A stretch of DNA of 14,733 bases from Flavobacteriales bacterium (lineage in GTDB: Bacteria > Bacteroidota > Bacteroidia > Flavobacteriales > UBA7430), in NCBI GenBank assembly GCA_024959975.1, contig JANXFM010000059.1:1-14733 (forward strand), read 5' to 3'. Of this stretch, positions 1 to 6,955 are shown in pieces (position 1 is the first letter of the stretch; every line of letters begins with the position of its first letter). Made by a program: the position numbers and the translations under genes. A model generated the notes under the pieces. The model was given only the letters and a program-made list of their open reading frames with translations. It made no database searches and was not told the origin of the DNA.

Positions 1-2343
1 CTCCAGGGCATATTCATCAGGAATAAGAACCTGGCGAGCCTTACTACCTTCAAAAGGACCAATAATACCGGCCGCTTCAAGTTGGTCGATAATTCTTCCG
101 GCTCTGTTGTAACCCAATTTAAGTTTACGCTGTAATAAGGATGCAGAGCCTTGTTGGTGCATTACAATGACGGATGCTGCATCTCTGAATAGCGAATCTC
201 TATCGTTAAGATCTATGGCACCGATAGCTTTTGCTTCTTCACCCACAAATTCCGGCAATTCAAATGCCATTGGATAGCCTTGTTGACTCCCGATAAATTC
301 GGTTAATTTTTCTACTTCAGGGGTATCTATAAAGGCACATTGTAAACGTGTCATTTCGTTACCGTCAGAGATTAACATATCACCACGACCAATTAATTGG
401 TTTGCTCCGGTTGCATCCATGATCGTTCTGGAATCGATAGCTGAAGTTACTCTAAAGGCAATACGAGCAGGGAAGTTCGCTTTAATGGTACCTGTGATAA
501 TATTTGTTGTAGGTCGTTGAGTTGCTACAATTAAGTGAATACCTATGGCACGGGCTAATTGGGCTAAACGTGCAATTGGGGTTTCAATTTCTTTACCTGC
601 CGTCATAATCAGGTCGGCAAATTCATCAATTACTAAAACGATGTAAGGTAAATAGCGATGTCCGTTTTCCGGATTTAACTTACGATTTATGAATTTATGG
701 TTGTATTCTTTGATGTTACGGACATGTGCTTTTTTAAGAAGATCGTAGCGTGCATCCATTTCAATACATAAAGAGTTTACTGTATTTACTACTTTGGTTG
801 TGTCGGTAATAATGGCTTCTTCAGCATCGGGAAGTTTAGCTAGGAAATGCCGCTCAATTTTATTGTAAAGGGTTAATTCTACCTTTTTAGGGTCTACCAG
901 TACAAATTTAAGTTGTGAGGGGTGTTTTTTGTATAGTAGTGATGCTAATATGGCATTTAATCCTACGGATTTACCCTGTCCGGTAGCACCGGCCATTAGT
1001 AAGTGTGGCATTTTAGCCAGATCGGCAACAAAGGTTTCGTTAGAAATTGTTTTCCCCAGTCCAATAGGTAGTTCGTAGTCAGCATGCTGAAATTTCTCTG
1101 AAGCTAAAATAGATTTCATAGAAACAATGCTGGGTTTGCTGTTTGGCACTTCAATACCTATGGTTCCTTTTCCCGGAAGTGGTGCAATAATACGTATTCC
1201 AAGAGCAGCTAAACTTAGGGCAATGTCATTTTCTAAGCCTTTAATTTTAGAGATTCGAACTCCAGGTGCTGGAACAATTTCATAAAGTGTTACCGTTGGT
1301 CCAACCGTAGCTTTAATTTTAGAGATCTCAATTTTGTAGTTGTTTAGCGTCTCTACAATTTGGTTTTTATTGGCTTCTAATTCTTCTTTATCTACGGTAA
1401 CTTGGGAGTTCGGGTATTCGATCATTAAGTCTATGGTAGGATGTTTGTAACGACCTAAGTCCAGCTTTGGGTCGTATTCGCCAAATTCTTCCAAAGCTTT
1501 ATTGACTTCTTTATCCGTTAAAATTTCTTCATCCTTAACTTCTACATCCATCTGAACCTCTTCGGGAGTAGATATGACTTCTTTTTTCTTCGGAAGCTCA
1601 ATGGTCATTTCCTCAACTAGGTTGTTTTCCGGGTCTTTAATGGTTTCGCTTTCTTTTTTTGTGCTTAGGTCTATCGTTTCCTGAATTTGTTCTTCGAATG
1701 TTTCCGCTTCGGGAATGGTGCCTTCAGTAGGGGTGATTGAGTCGATATTCACCTCTTTTTTCTTAAAGAATTCACCAATTTTTTCTGGAGTCCATCGGTA
1801 ATAGATCCCAAGGAATATAAGCATGGAAAAACCTAAAATTAAACTTGTTCCCGTAGTACCTAATAAACTGATTAGCCAGGTAGCAACAAGGATGCCGTTG
1901 TAACCACTTAATATGGTAGTTTGACTAAAATATAAACCGAAAAAAGTGGTTAACCAAAGACAAAGAAAAAGTGAGTTTCGGAATAGGCGATTAAGCTTAA
2001 TGATGTGTTGATTGGTGAAGATCTGTAAACCCGAAATAAACAAGAAAAATGGAATTAAAAATGAGGCAATACCAAATTGTTGATAGATGAAAAATTGCCC
2101 TAAAGCAGCTCCAATTTTCCCCAGCCAGTTATGAACTATAATTTCTGTGTTAAACAGTAAGTCTACGGTATTTAATTGCAATAAGTCGAAATCTTTTTTC
2201 CAGCTGAAAAGAAAGGAAACAAAAGCTAGAAAGAATAGGGTTGATAAACATAAGAACAAGAGCCCGAATACGACTTGTGCTGTTTTGTTTTCAAAATTTA
2301 TACTAAGTTGAGGGTATTTATTTTTCTTCTTCTTTCTTGCCAT
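1..2343 (-). CDS. ftsK: DNA translocase FtsK/SpoIIIE family, C-terminal end cut by the window edge
   Basis: This is a membrane-anchored ATPase that pumps chromosomal DNA through the closing septum and activates dimer resolution. The 781 visible codons begin at ATG 2343 with a basic MARKKKK leader. Hydrophobic membrane stretches lie near residues 24-47, 75-106, 124-142 and 150-182. An acidic, Glu/Lys-rich linker (about 184-310) follows, shorter than in E. coli FtsK. The motor has Walker A GATGQGKS at residues 452-459 (bases 967-990) and Walker B IVLVIDEFADL at 568-578. A winged-helix gamma domain of the type that reads KOPS-like sites fills roughly 715-776 (SASLLQRKLKLGYNRAG, then GSKARQVLI). 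The frame is open to base 1, so only a short C-terminal tail is missing. It is divergent from the metalloprotease gene. The family assignment is very secure; the use of KOPS-like sites in this organism is inferred from the family. Confidence 0.97.
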   Translation of the reverse strand, partial: MARKKKKNKYPQLSINFENKTAQVVFGLLFLCLSTLFFLAFVSFLFSWKKDFDLLQLNTVDLLFNTEIIVHNWLGKIGAALGQFFIYQQFGIASFLIPFFLFISGLQIFTNQHIIKLNRLFRNSLFLCLWLTTFFGLYFSQTTILSGYNGILVATWLISLLGTTGTSLILGFSMLIFLGIYYRWTPEKIGEFFKKKEVNIDSITPTEGTIPEAETFEEQIQETIDLSTKKESETIKDPENNLVEEMTIELPKKKEVISTPEEVQMDVEVKDEEILTDKEVNKALEEFGEYDPKLDLGRYKHPTIDLMIEYPNSQVTVDKEELEANKNQIVETLNNYKIEISKIKATVGPTVTLYEIVPAPGVRISKIKGLENDIALSLAALGIRIIAPLPGKGTIGIEVPNSKPSIVSMKSILASEKFQHADYELPIGLGKTISNETFVADLAKMPHLLMAGATGQGKSVGLNAILASLLYKKHPSQLKFVLVDPKKVELTLYNKIERHFLAKLPDAEEAIITDTTKVVNTVNSLCIEMDARYDLLKKAHVRNIKEYNHKFINRKLNPENGHRYLPYIVLVIDEFADLIMTAGKEIETPIARLAQLARAIGIHLIVATQRPTTNIITGTIKANFPARIAFRVTSAIDSRTIMDATGANQLIGRGDMLISDGNEMTRLQCAFIDTPEVEKLTEFIGSQQGYPMAFELPEFVGEEAKAIGAIDLNDRDSLFRDAASVIVMHQQGSASLLQRKLKLGYNRAGRIIDQLEAAGIIGPFEGSKARQVLIPDEYALE

Positions 2344-2362
2344 GATAAGATCTGTGTAAATT

Positions 2363-2370
2363 CAAATGTA
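2363..2370 (-). promoter_or_regulatory. Candidate -7 box for ftsK
   Basis: On the minus strand this reads TACATTTG, a full match to the Bacteroidota -7 consensus TAnnTTTG, 19 bases before the ftsK start. No TTG sits at the usual 17-21 base spacing upstream, so the -33 half is not supported. It is a plausible but incomplete promoter. Confidence 0.4.
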
Positions 2371-2455
2371 GTTAAAAAGCTTTTGAGTATTTGTGCTCAA
2401 TGGAGCTTTTATTCACGAGGATATTCACATTTAGCATATCAAGCTAAATTAATTG

Positions 2456-2463
2456 TATTTTTG
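2456..2463 (+). promoter_or_regulatory. Candidate -7 box for the M43-type protease gene
   Basis: TATTTTTG matches TAnnTTTG and ends 24 bases before ATG 2488. The expected -33 position holds only TTTAG near 2430-2434 (TTA rather than TTG), so the match is partial. The remainder of the 2344-2487 divergent spacer shows no other structure that I can support. Confidence 0.4.
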
Positions 2464-2487
2464 TTCTTTAAATAGTTATATAAAGAT

Positions 2488-4557
2488 ATGCGTTACTGGT
2501 GTTTTGCTTTAATTTTTTGTTTGCCTTTTCTAGGTCAGGCTCAAGAACATATTCCACGTTGTAATTTTGATTCGCTTTATTTAGAGCAGTTAAAATCTGC
2601 TGATTTCAGAGCTTTGTTGTTACACGAAGAAGAAGCCTTCGAAAAATACATGCAGCAAAAATCCCGTAAGGGAAATGACGTTTACACCATTCCTGTTGTG
2701 GTTCATATTGTGAAAAATGAATCGGTAACAGAGATGGATATTACTGATGAAGAAATCTATCGTCAAATAGAGATATTGAATGAGACTTACAATCTGCTTA
2801 ATGAAGATGTCAGTCAAACTCCGGAGGATTTTGAAGCATTTATTGGAAATGTAGGAGTTGAATTTTGTTTAGCGACTGTAGATCCGAATGGATATGCCAC
2901 TACGGGTATTACCAGACATACAACCGATGTTATCACTTTTTCTACGGTATCAAACAATATAACATATACGGATTTGGGTGGAGCAGATGCCTGGGATACG
3001 GATTCTTATTTGAATATTTGGGTAGGAAAAATAACATCGAGCGTATTGGGTTATTCTCATTCCCCTAATGTAAATATTCCGGATGAAGAACATGGATTGG
3101 TCGTTGGATATCCATATTTTGGAGAAAATGAGGATGAGCAATTTGGTATGGGGAAAACAGCCGTCCATGAAATTGGACATTACCTGAATTTAAAACATCC
3201 ATGGGGTACGGGTGGTTGTGATAGTATCAACGATTGGGTGGATGACACCCCAATTACAGAAGAAGAATATTATGGTAGTCCGGTGCATCCTCAGATATCT
3301 TGCGAATCTATGGATATGTTTATGAATTATATGGAGTATGTAGATGATTCTGTCATGGTGATGTTTAGTCAGGGACAGGTAGATCGGATGCATTTTGCTT
3401 TAAGTTATTATCGTACCTCACTACAGGAATCTAATGGATGTGGAATACCATCTTTAATTGCAGAGCCTCAGGTTATTCATGCCGGTGTGGAACCTGCTTC
3501 TGATGGTGCGATACATTTAAATATTGTTTCCGGAGCACCTCCATTTACAATTACTTGGGGCGCTGGAGAAAATACAGATAGTTTGGTTAATCTTTCTGCT
3601 GGTGATTACTCCGTTGAAATAACCGATTCTATAGGACAAGAGTTAAATTTAGATTTTACCATTTCTTACTATGGTAATGTTTATGACTCAGATAATTTTG
3701 AAAGCTATTCTGTAGATTCCTTATTGCAATTACAGTCCAACACATGGAAGTCTTTCTGTGAAGATAGTTTTGCTGCAAATATTGCTACTATTGCTCCGGT
3801 AGAAGGTCTTCAGTATTTGGAAATTAATGCCGCTGACGGAATAAATACTTTTCGTAGAAATTTGGGTGATATTGATGCAAATGCGTATGATCTGTCCTTT
3901 AAGATATTTGTACCTGTGGGGCGCAGTGCTGCGTATACGATTTATCACGACCCATCTTGTTCGAGTCTGATGTCGGCTTATGAAATTCAGTTTAATGACG
4001 ATGGTCAGGGGCATATTAAAACCGGAGGGCAAAGTATTCCTTTTAATTTCCCGCAAAATCAGTGGTTTACTGTAACCCAGCTCATAGATATGGATAGAGA
4101 TATTGTAGAGTTGTCTATTGCAGATGAGTTTGTTGGGGATTGGGACTTTAACTGGACTGTAGAAACTGAAAATGGTGTTTCAAAGTTAGTTGCTATTGCT
4201 TTTGATGATGAAGTTGATTCGCTGAGTCAGGTGCATTATTTTATTGATGATTTTAAAATGGTGTTGGCACCAAATTCTGATATTGGTCTTGAAGAAGTGA
4301 TGAATGATTTGGATGTGGTTCTTTACCCGAATCCTGCTCAAGATCAAATAAACCTTGCAGCCAATGAGCAAGTACAGGAGGTTTATGAAGTTTCTCTTAT
4401 TAATATGTTAGGACAGGTTCTGGAAGTGAAAAATTGGGATGCAAAACGAGATCATGATCTGAGCATTTCAGTCGATTCATACGATCAGGGAATTTATTTT
4501 GTAAGAATTCGTTCTAAAGAACATAACAAGGTGTTGAAGTTTGTTGTGAACAGATAA
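2488..4557 (+). CDS. Secreted pappalysin-like (M43) zinc metalloprotease with T9SS sorting domain
   Basis: This is an exported zinc endopeptidase, 689 aa. Residues 1-18 form a signal peptide ending in GQA. The catalytic domain spans about 65-315. It carries the extended zinc motif HEIGHYLNLKH (H227, E228, H231, H237), the VDDTP segment (about 251-255) and the Met-turn NYMEYVDD (M282) followed by FSQGQVDRM, the pattern of family M43. Residues 326-385 resemble a SprB-type repeat (GAPPFTITWGAGENT, then LSAGDYSVEITDS). Residues 400-595 look like a lectin/MAM-like beta sandwich ending in YFIDDFKMV. The C-terminus (609-689: LYPNPAQDQ to VLKFVVNR) is a type A sorting domain for the type IX secretion system, so the product should be released or anchored at the cell surface. 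Odd point: the Cys usually found in the DDxCM part of the Met-turn is V289 here. The substrate is unknown. Confidence 0.93.
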   Translation: MRYWCFALIFCLPFLGQAQEHIPRCNFDSLYLEQLKSADFRALLLHEEEAFEKYMQQKSRKGNDVYTIPVVVHIVKNESVTEMDITDEEIYRQIEILNETYNLLNEDVSQTPEDFEAFIGNVGVEFCLATVDPNGYATTGITRHTTDVITFSTVSNNITYTDLGGADAWDTDSYLNIWVGKITSSVLGYSHSPNVNIPDEEHGLVVGYPYFGENEDEQFGMGKTAVHEIGHYLNLKHPWGTGGCDSINDWVDDTPITEEEYYGSPVHPQISCESMDMFMNYMEYVDDSVMVMFSQGQVDRMHFALSYYRTSLQESNGCGIPSLIAEPQVIHAGVEPASDGAIHLNIVSGAPPFTITWGAGENTDSLVNLSAGDYSVEITDSIGQELNLDFTISYYGNVYDSDNFESYSVDSLLQLQSNTWKSFCEDSFAANIATIAPVEGLQYLEINAADGINTFRRNLGDIDANAYDLSFKIFVPVGRSAAYTIYHDPSCSSLMSAYEIQFNDDGQGHIKTGGQSIPFNFPQNQWFTVTQLIDMDRDIVELSIADEFVGDWDFNWTVETENGVSKLVAIAFDDEVDSLSQVHYFIDDFKMVLAPNSDIGLEEVMNDLDVVLYPNPAQDQINLAANEQVQEVYEVSLINMLGQVLEVKNWDAKRDHDLSISVDSYDQGIYFVRIRSKEHNKVLKFVVNR

Positions 4558-4583
4558 ATTTGAAAACGGTCCGCTGTTATTTC

Positions 4584-4604
4584 CTGACTGCTGAGAACTG
4601 AAAT
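4584..4604 (+). repeat. Three-unit degenerate heptamer (CTGA-led) downstream of the protease gene
   Basis: Three consecutive 7-base units begin with CTGA: CTGACTG, CTGAGAA, CTGAAAT. They start 27 bases after the protease stop, in the sense orientation. The units are few and degenerate, so taken alone this could be chance. It is listed because longer 7-base arrays sit at three other gene ends in this window. Confidence 0.35.
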
Positions 4605-4639
4605 TATACGATTGGGGATAAAAAAGTTTGTATAGCTTC

Positions 4640-4668
4640 TTGATTCCCATAATTATCTAATATTTTTG
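4640..4668 (+). promoter_or_regulatory. Promoter of the DUF456-mqnA operon
   Basis: TTG (4640-4642), an 18-base spacer and TATTTTTG (4661-4668) fit the Bacteroidota sigma consensus TTG-N17-21-TAnnTTTG in both halves. Transcription should start near 4675, leaving a leader of about 16 bases before ATG 4691. This is the best two-part promoter in the window. Confidence 0.65.
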
Positions 4669-4690
4669 GATTGAAATTATCAATACAGAT

Positions 4691-5170
4691 ATGATTACGC
4701 TAATTACCATCATAGCTTTTGCATTACTGTTTTTGGGTATTTTGGGGAGTATTATTCCCGGGCTTCCGGGACCTCCAATTTCTTATGCAGGTGTTTTGTT
4801 GATTCATTTTTTCACGGATACACAGTTTAGTAATTCCTTTCTTTGGTCCTGGGGAATTGTTGTTGCCCTTGTATTTGTATTAGATTACAGTCTGCAGGCT
4901 TGGGGTGTAAAGAAATTTGGTGGAGGCAGAAAAGCTACCCTGGGTACTTTTGCAGGACTTTTCGCCGGACTACTTTTTCCACCTGTAGGTTTGCTTATAG
5001 GCCCTTTTGTAGGTGCCTTTTTAGGTGCGCTTTTAGAAGTTAAGGGAGACAATAACAGAGCTTTAAAAGTAGCTATAGGATCCTTTATTGGTTTTATTAC
5101 CGGGACAGTTTTGAAGTTGGGTGTTAGTGCTGTCTTGTTATCTTATTCTATTTACTATATCTGGTTTTAA
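4691..5170 (+). CDS. DUF456 family small membrane protein
   Basis: This 159 aa, strongly hydrophobic protein has the features of the DUF456 family. An N-terminal membrane segment runs into GSIIPGLPGPP (residues 19-29). A further segment at about 53-70 carries D65, a basic KKFGGGRKA stretch lies at 74-82, and the C-terminal segments are Gly-rich with small-residue packing (GTFAGLFAG, PFVGAFLGAL). About four to five membrane spans are likely, in the inner membrane. No enzymatic motif is visible and the family's role is unknown to me. It is the first gene of a two-gene unit: its TAA stop (5168-5170) shares a base with the mqnA ATG (TAATG), which implies translational coupling. A good promoter lies just upstream. 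The link to menaquinone synthesis is only positional. Confidence 0.88.
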   Translation: MITLITIIAFALLFLGILGSIIPGLPGPPISYAGVLLIHFFTDTQFSNSFLWSWGIVVALVFVLDYSLQAWGVKKFGGGRKATLGTFAGLFAGLLFPPVGLLIGPFVGAFLGALLEVKGDNNRALKVAIGSFIGFITGTVLKLGVSAVLLSYSIYYIWF

Positions 5171-5943
5171 TGAAGGAAAAGATCAATGTTGCTGCAGTAT
5201 CTTATTTGAATACCGTTCCCTTTTTATACGGAATACAGAATGACAAGGATCTGATGTCTCAGATAAATTTGCGGTTGGAATATCCTTCCAGATGTGCTGA
5301 TTTGCTTAGATCCGGGGAAGTAGACATAAGTCTTGTTCCCATTGTTGAAATTCCGGACATACCTAATGCAGAAATTATTGGAGAACATTGTATAGGTTCT
5401 GAAGGAAAAGTAAAAACGGTAATGCTTTACAGCGATTGTCCTTTGGAAGAAATTAAGACTATTGCATTAGACTACCAGTCTCGTACTTCCGTTGTGTTAG
5501 CTAAAGTTTTGGCGAAGAATTACTGGAATATTGATTTTGAATTTGAAGAAACTACAGAAGGTTATATTGATACCATTTCCGGAACAAGAGCCGGAGTTGT
5601 TATAGGAGACAGAGCTTTTGACTTAAAAGATTCCTTTTCGTATCAGTACGATCTCTCTGAAGAGTGGTATAAGTTTACCGGTTTACCTTTTGTGTTTGCT
5701 TGTTGGGTGGCAAGTAAACCTTTAAGTGATGAATTTAAACAACAATTTGATCGTGCGGTAAAGTATGGCCTTGATCATAAGAATATGGCCATCGAATTCT
5801 TTGATAAAAAAGAAAATAGTTCGATCAATCTGAAACGTTATTTAAACGAACATATTTCCTGTGATTTTGATCAGCGAAAGAAAACCGCTTTAAAGAAATT
5901 CCTATCGCTTTCTAAAGATCTTTTAGTGACCAGTGACCAATGA
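5170..5943 (+). CDS. mqnA: Chorismate dehydratase MqnA (futalosine menaquinone pathway)
   Basis: MqnA dehydrates chorismate to 3-[(1-carboxyvinyl)oxy]benzoate, the first step of the futalosine route to menaquinone, in the cytoplasm. At 257 aa it is near normal length for the family. It has the periplasmic-binding-protein-like fold signatures of MqnA: VSYLNTVPFLYG at the N-terminus (residues 10-21), LVPIVEIP (55-62), DYQSRTSVVLAKVL (101-114), GVVIGDRAF (142-150) and TGLPFVFACWV (170-180). The related MqnD shares the fold, but the N-terminal SYLNT motif favours MqnA. The ATG overlaps the DUF456 stop as TAATG, so it should depend on the upstream promoter. The last codons (VTSDQ) and the TGA stop lie within a 7-base repeat array, so the C-terminus looks repeat-derived rather than conserved. 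The other mqn genes are not in this window. Confidence 0.92.
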   Translation: MKEKINVAAVSYLNTVPFLYGIQNDKDLMSQINLRLEYPSRCADLLRSGEVDISLVPIVEIPDIPNAEIIGEHCIGSEGKVKTVMLYSDCPLEEIKTIALDYQSRTSVVLAKVLAKNYWNIDFEFEETTEGYIDTISGTRAGVVIGDRAFDLKDSFSYQYDLSEEWYKFTGLPFVFACWVASKPLSDEFKQQFDRAVKYGLDHKNMAIEFFDKKENSSINLKRYLNEHISCDFDQRKKTALKKFLSLSKDLLVTSDQ

Positions 5944-5946
5944 TGA
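5926..5946 (+). repeat. Heptamer repeat array covering the mqnA stop
   Basis: Two identical units GTGACCA (5926-5932 and 5933-5939) and a diverged third, ATGATGA, run in the sense direction. TGA triplets at 5927, 5934 and 5941 fall in three different reading frames; the third is the mqnA stop. The array is followed at once by GTTGTCAT and the hairpin repeat at 5950-5972. Confidence 0.7.
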
Positions 5947-5949
5947 GTT

Positions 5950-5972
5950 GTCATCCTGAGCTTGTCGAAGGG
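5950..5972. repeat. Short dispersed hairpin repeat, copy A
   Basis: The core CCTGAGCTTGTCGAAGG folds as CCT/AGG, then a tandem G-A/G-A mismatch, then G/C around loop CTTGT. Across 23 bases it matches the copy at 14488-14510 at 19 positions. From memory, similar TGAGC-TGTCGAAG elements are scattered through many Bacteroidota genomes. It lies just downstream of mqnA, but there is no T run, so it is not a standard intrinsic terminator. Confidence 0.65.
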
Positions 5973-5988
5973 GGACTACAGGGGTGTT

Positions 5989-6065
5989 ATCCATTGATTA
6001 TTAATTAATCATTATCCATTGGTCATTATCAATTAATCATTATCAATTATTAATTAGTCATTAGT
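5989..6065 (-). repeat. Eleven-unit degenerate heptamer array at the pirin 3' end
   Basis: Read on the minus strand, 77 bases divide exactly into eleven 7-base units with consensus near RMTAATK. Examples are ACTAATG (6065-6059), GATAATG (three exact copies), ATTAATT (two copies) and ACCAATG. The pirin stop (6054-6056) lies in the second unit. The array occupies most of the convergent gap between mqnA and pirin and contains TAA and TGA triplets in every frame of the pirin strand. Confidence 0.75.
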
Positions 6066-6794
6066 ATACGTCTTGTATGTTGGTTTTTTAGGGGATTCAA
6101 TGATGAATAAGTTGGAAAGTGAGCTACATTCAATTTTGAGTTCTTTTTCATTATTTATTATTACAAAATCATCTTCATTTAAGGGGTCGTTATTAAGTTT
6201 CACGGCCCCGTGAATGAGATAAATGGAGTAGGTGTTTTCAGATTCAAGAGGAAGTGTATAATTTTCTTTCAATTCAATTTCCCGGATACTGATTCCCGGA
6301 GTATCTAGTTTTACCGGACTGTTTTTCCCGACGATCGTTTTCATGTTTATCTGTCCATTTGTTTTAACTGGTAAGTCGGAGGATTTGTAATCGTTGTATT
6401 TGGCATCATTATAAAGACTTTTACTGATGTCGGGGTCAAACCATATTTGAAAAATGGCTGAATTATCACAAAGCTCTTCAGAATGAGCGATACCACTTCC
6501 GGATTTAATTACTTGAAAGCTTCCTTGTTCCAGCGTAGTCCACTGATCTGTTTTGGTGTCGTAATGTTTTATTTTGCCTTCAATGACATACGTTACGATC
6601 TCGAATCCTTTATGGGGATGTAAACCGATGGTACTTCCTTTTTTACTTGTTGCATGTGCCCAGTAAAAAAGAGTAGAGTAGGTTTTTGTCTGTCCTCCGT
6701 CCTGAGGAAACCCAATGGGCTTGTTTTCTACAATTTCTCCCTGATTGAAACTTCCAAAAGCCTGATTTTCTTTCTGAATGATCTGAATACCCAT
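6054..6794 (-). CDS. Pirin family protein (two-cupin iron-binding protein)
   Basis: This is a bicupin protein of 246 aa. The N-terminal cupin carries the four pirin metal ligands: HPHKGFE gives H59 and H61, and GIAHSEE gives H104 and E106. The spacing (H-x-H, 43 residues, H-x-E) equals that recalled for human pirin (H56, H58, H101, E103), so Fe binding is well supported. The QxWF motif (residues 116-119) closes the first cupin. The second cupin (about 160-235) is more diverged and shows no metal site. Some family members have quercetin dioxygenase activity and others act as redox-sensing regulators; the sequence does not decide between these. It begins at ATG 6794, divergent from the AbrB-like gene. 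Its stop and last residues (TND) fall inside a heptamer array. No convincing promoter was found, only TAAATTTA at 6817-6824. Confidence 0.92.
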   Translation of the reverse strand: MGIQIIQKENQAFGSFNQGEIVENKPIGFPQDGGQTKTYSTLFYWAHATSKKGSTIGLHPHKGFEIVTYVIEGKIKHYDTKTDQWTTLEQGSFQVIKSGSGIAHSEELCDNSAIFQIWFDPDISKSLYNDAKYNDYKSSDLPVKTNGQINMKTIVGKNSPVKLDTPGISIREIELKENYTLPLESENTYSIYLIHGAVKLNNDPLNEDDFVIINNEKELKIECSSLSNLFIIESPKKPTYKTYTND

Positions 6795-6842
6795 AATATT
6801 ATTTTAGAGCCAACTATAAATTTACGAAAAAAAGGAATCAAT

Positions 6843-6890
6843 TTGTCGAAGCATGATCGAAGTCGAGGGCTGACCAATCGTCGAAGCCAT
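6843..6890. repeat. Degenerate TCGAAG-containing repeat cluster
   Basis: TCGAAG occurs three times in 41 bases (6846-6851, 6857-6862, 6881-6886), with GATCGAAGTCGAGGGCTGAC in the middle. This resembles the TGTCGAAG end of the hairpin repeats at 5950 and 14488, but is too diverged to fold the same way with confidence. It lies in the spacer between the divergent pirin and AbrB-like genes and may be decayed repeat copies. Confidence 0.4.
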
Positions 6891-6955
6891 AATTAGTTTA
6901 TGTTAAAATGAATGATTAAATTTAGGTTATTGATAATGAATAAATTAGGTGAAAA

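Noticed and set aside
2275..2475. 66-codon plus-strand frame before the protease
   Set aside because: It overlaps the ftsK N-terminus and the divergent spacer, and its composition reflects AT-rich DNA. It has no domain or supporting start signal.
5989..6065. CRISPR array or replication origin
   Set aside because: The units are 7 bases, degenerate and without spacers. There are no DnaA-box clusters and no origin genes nearby.
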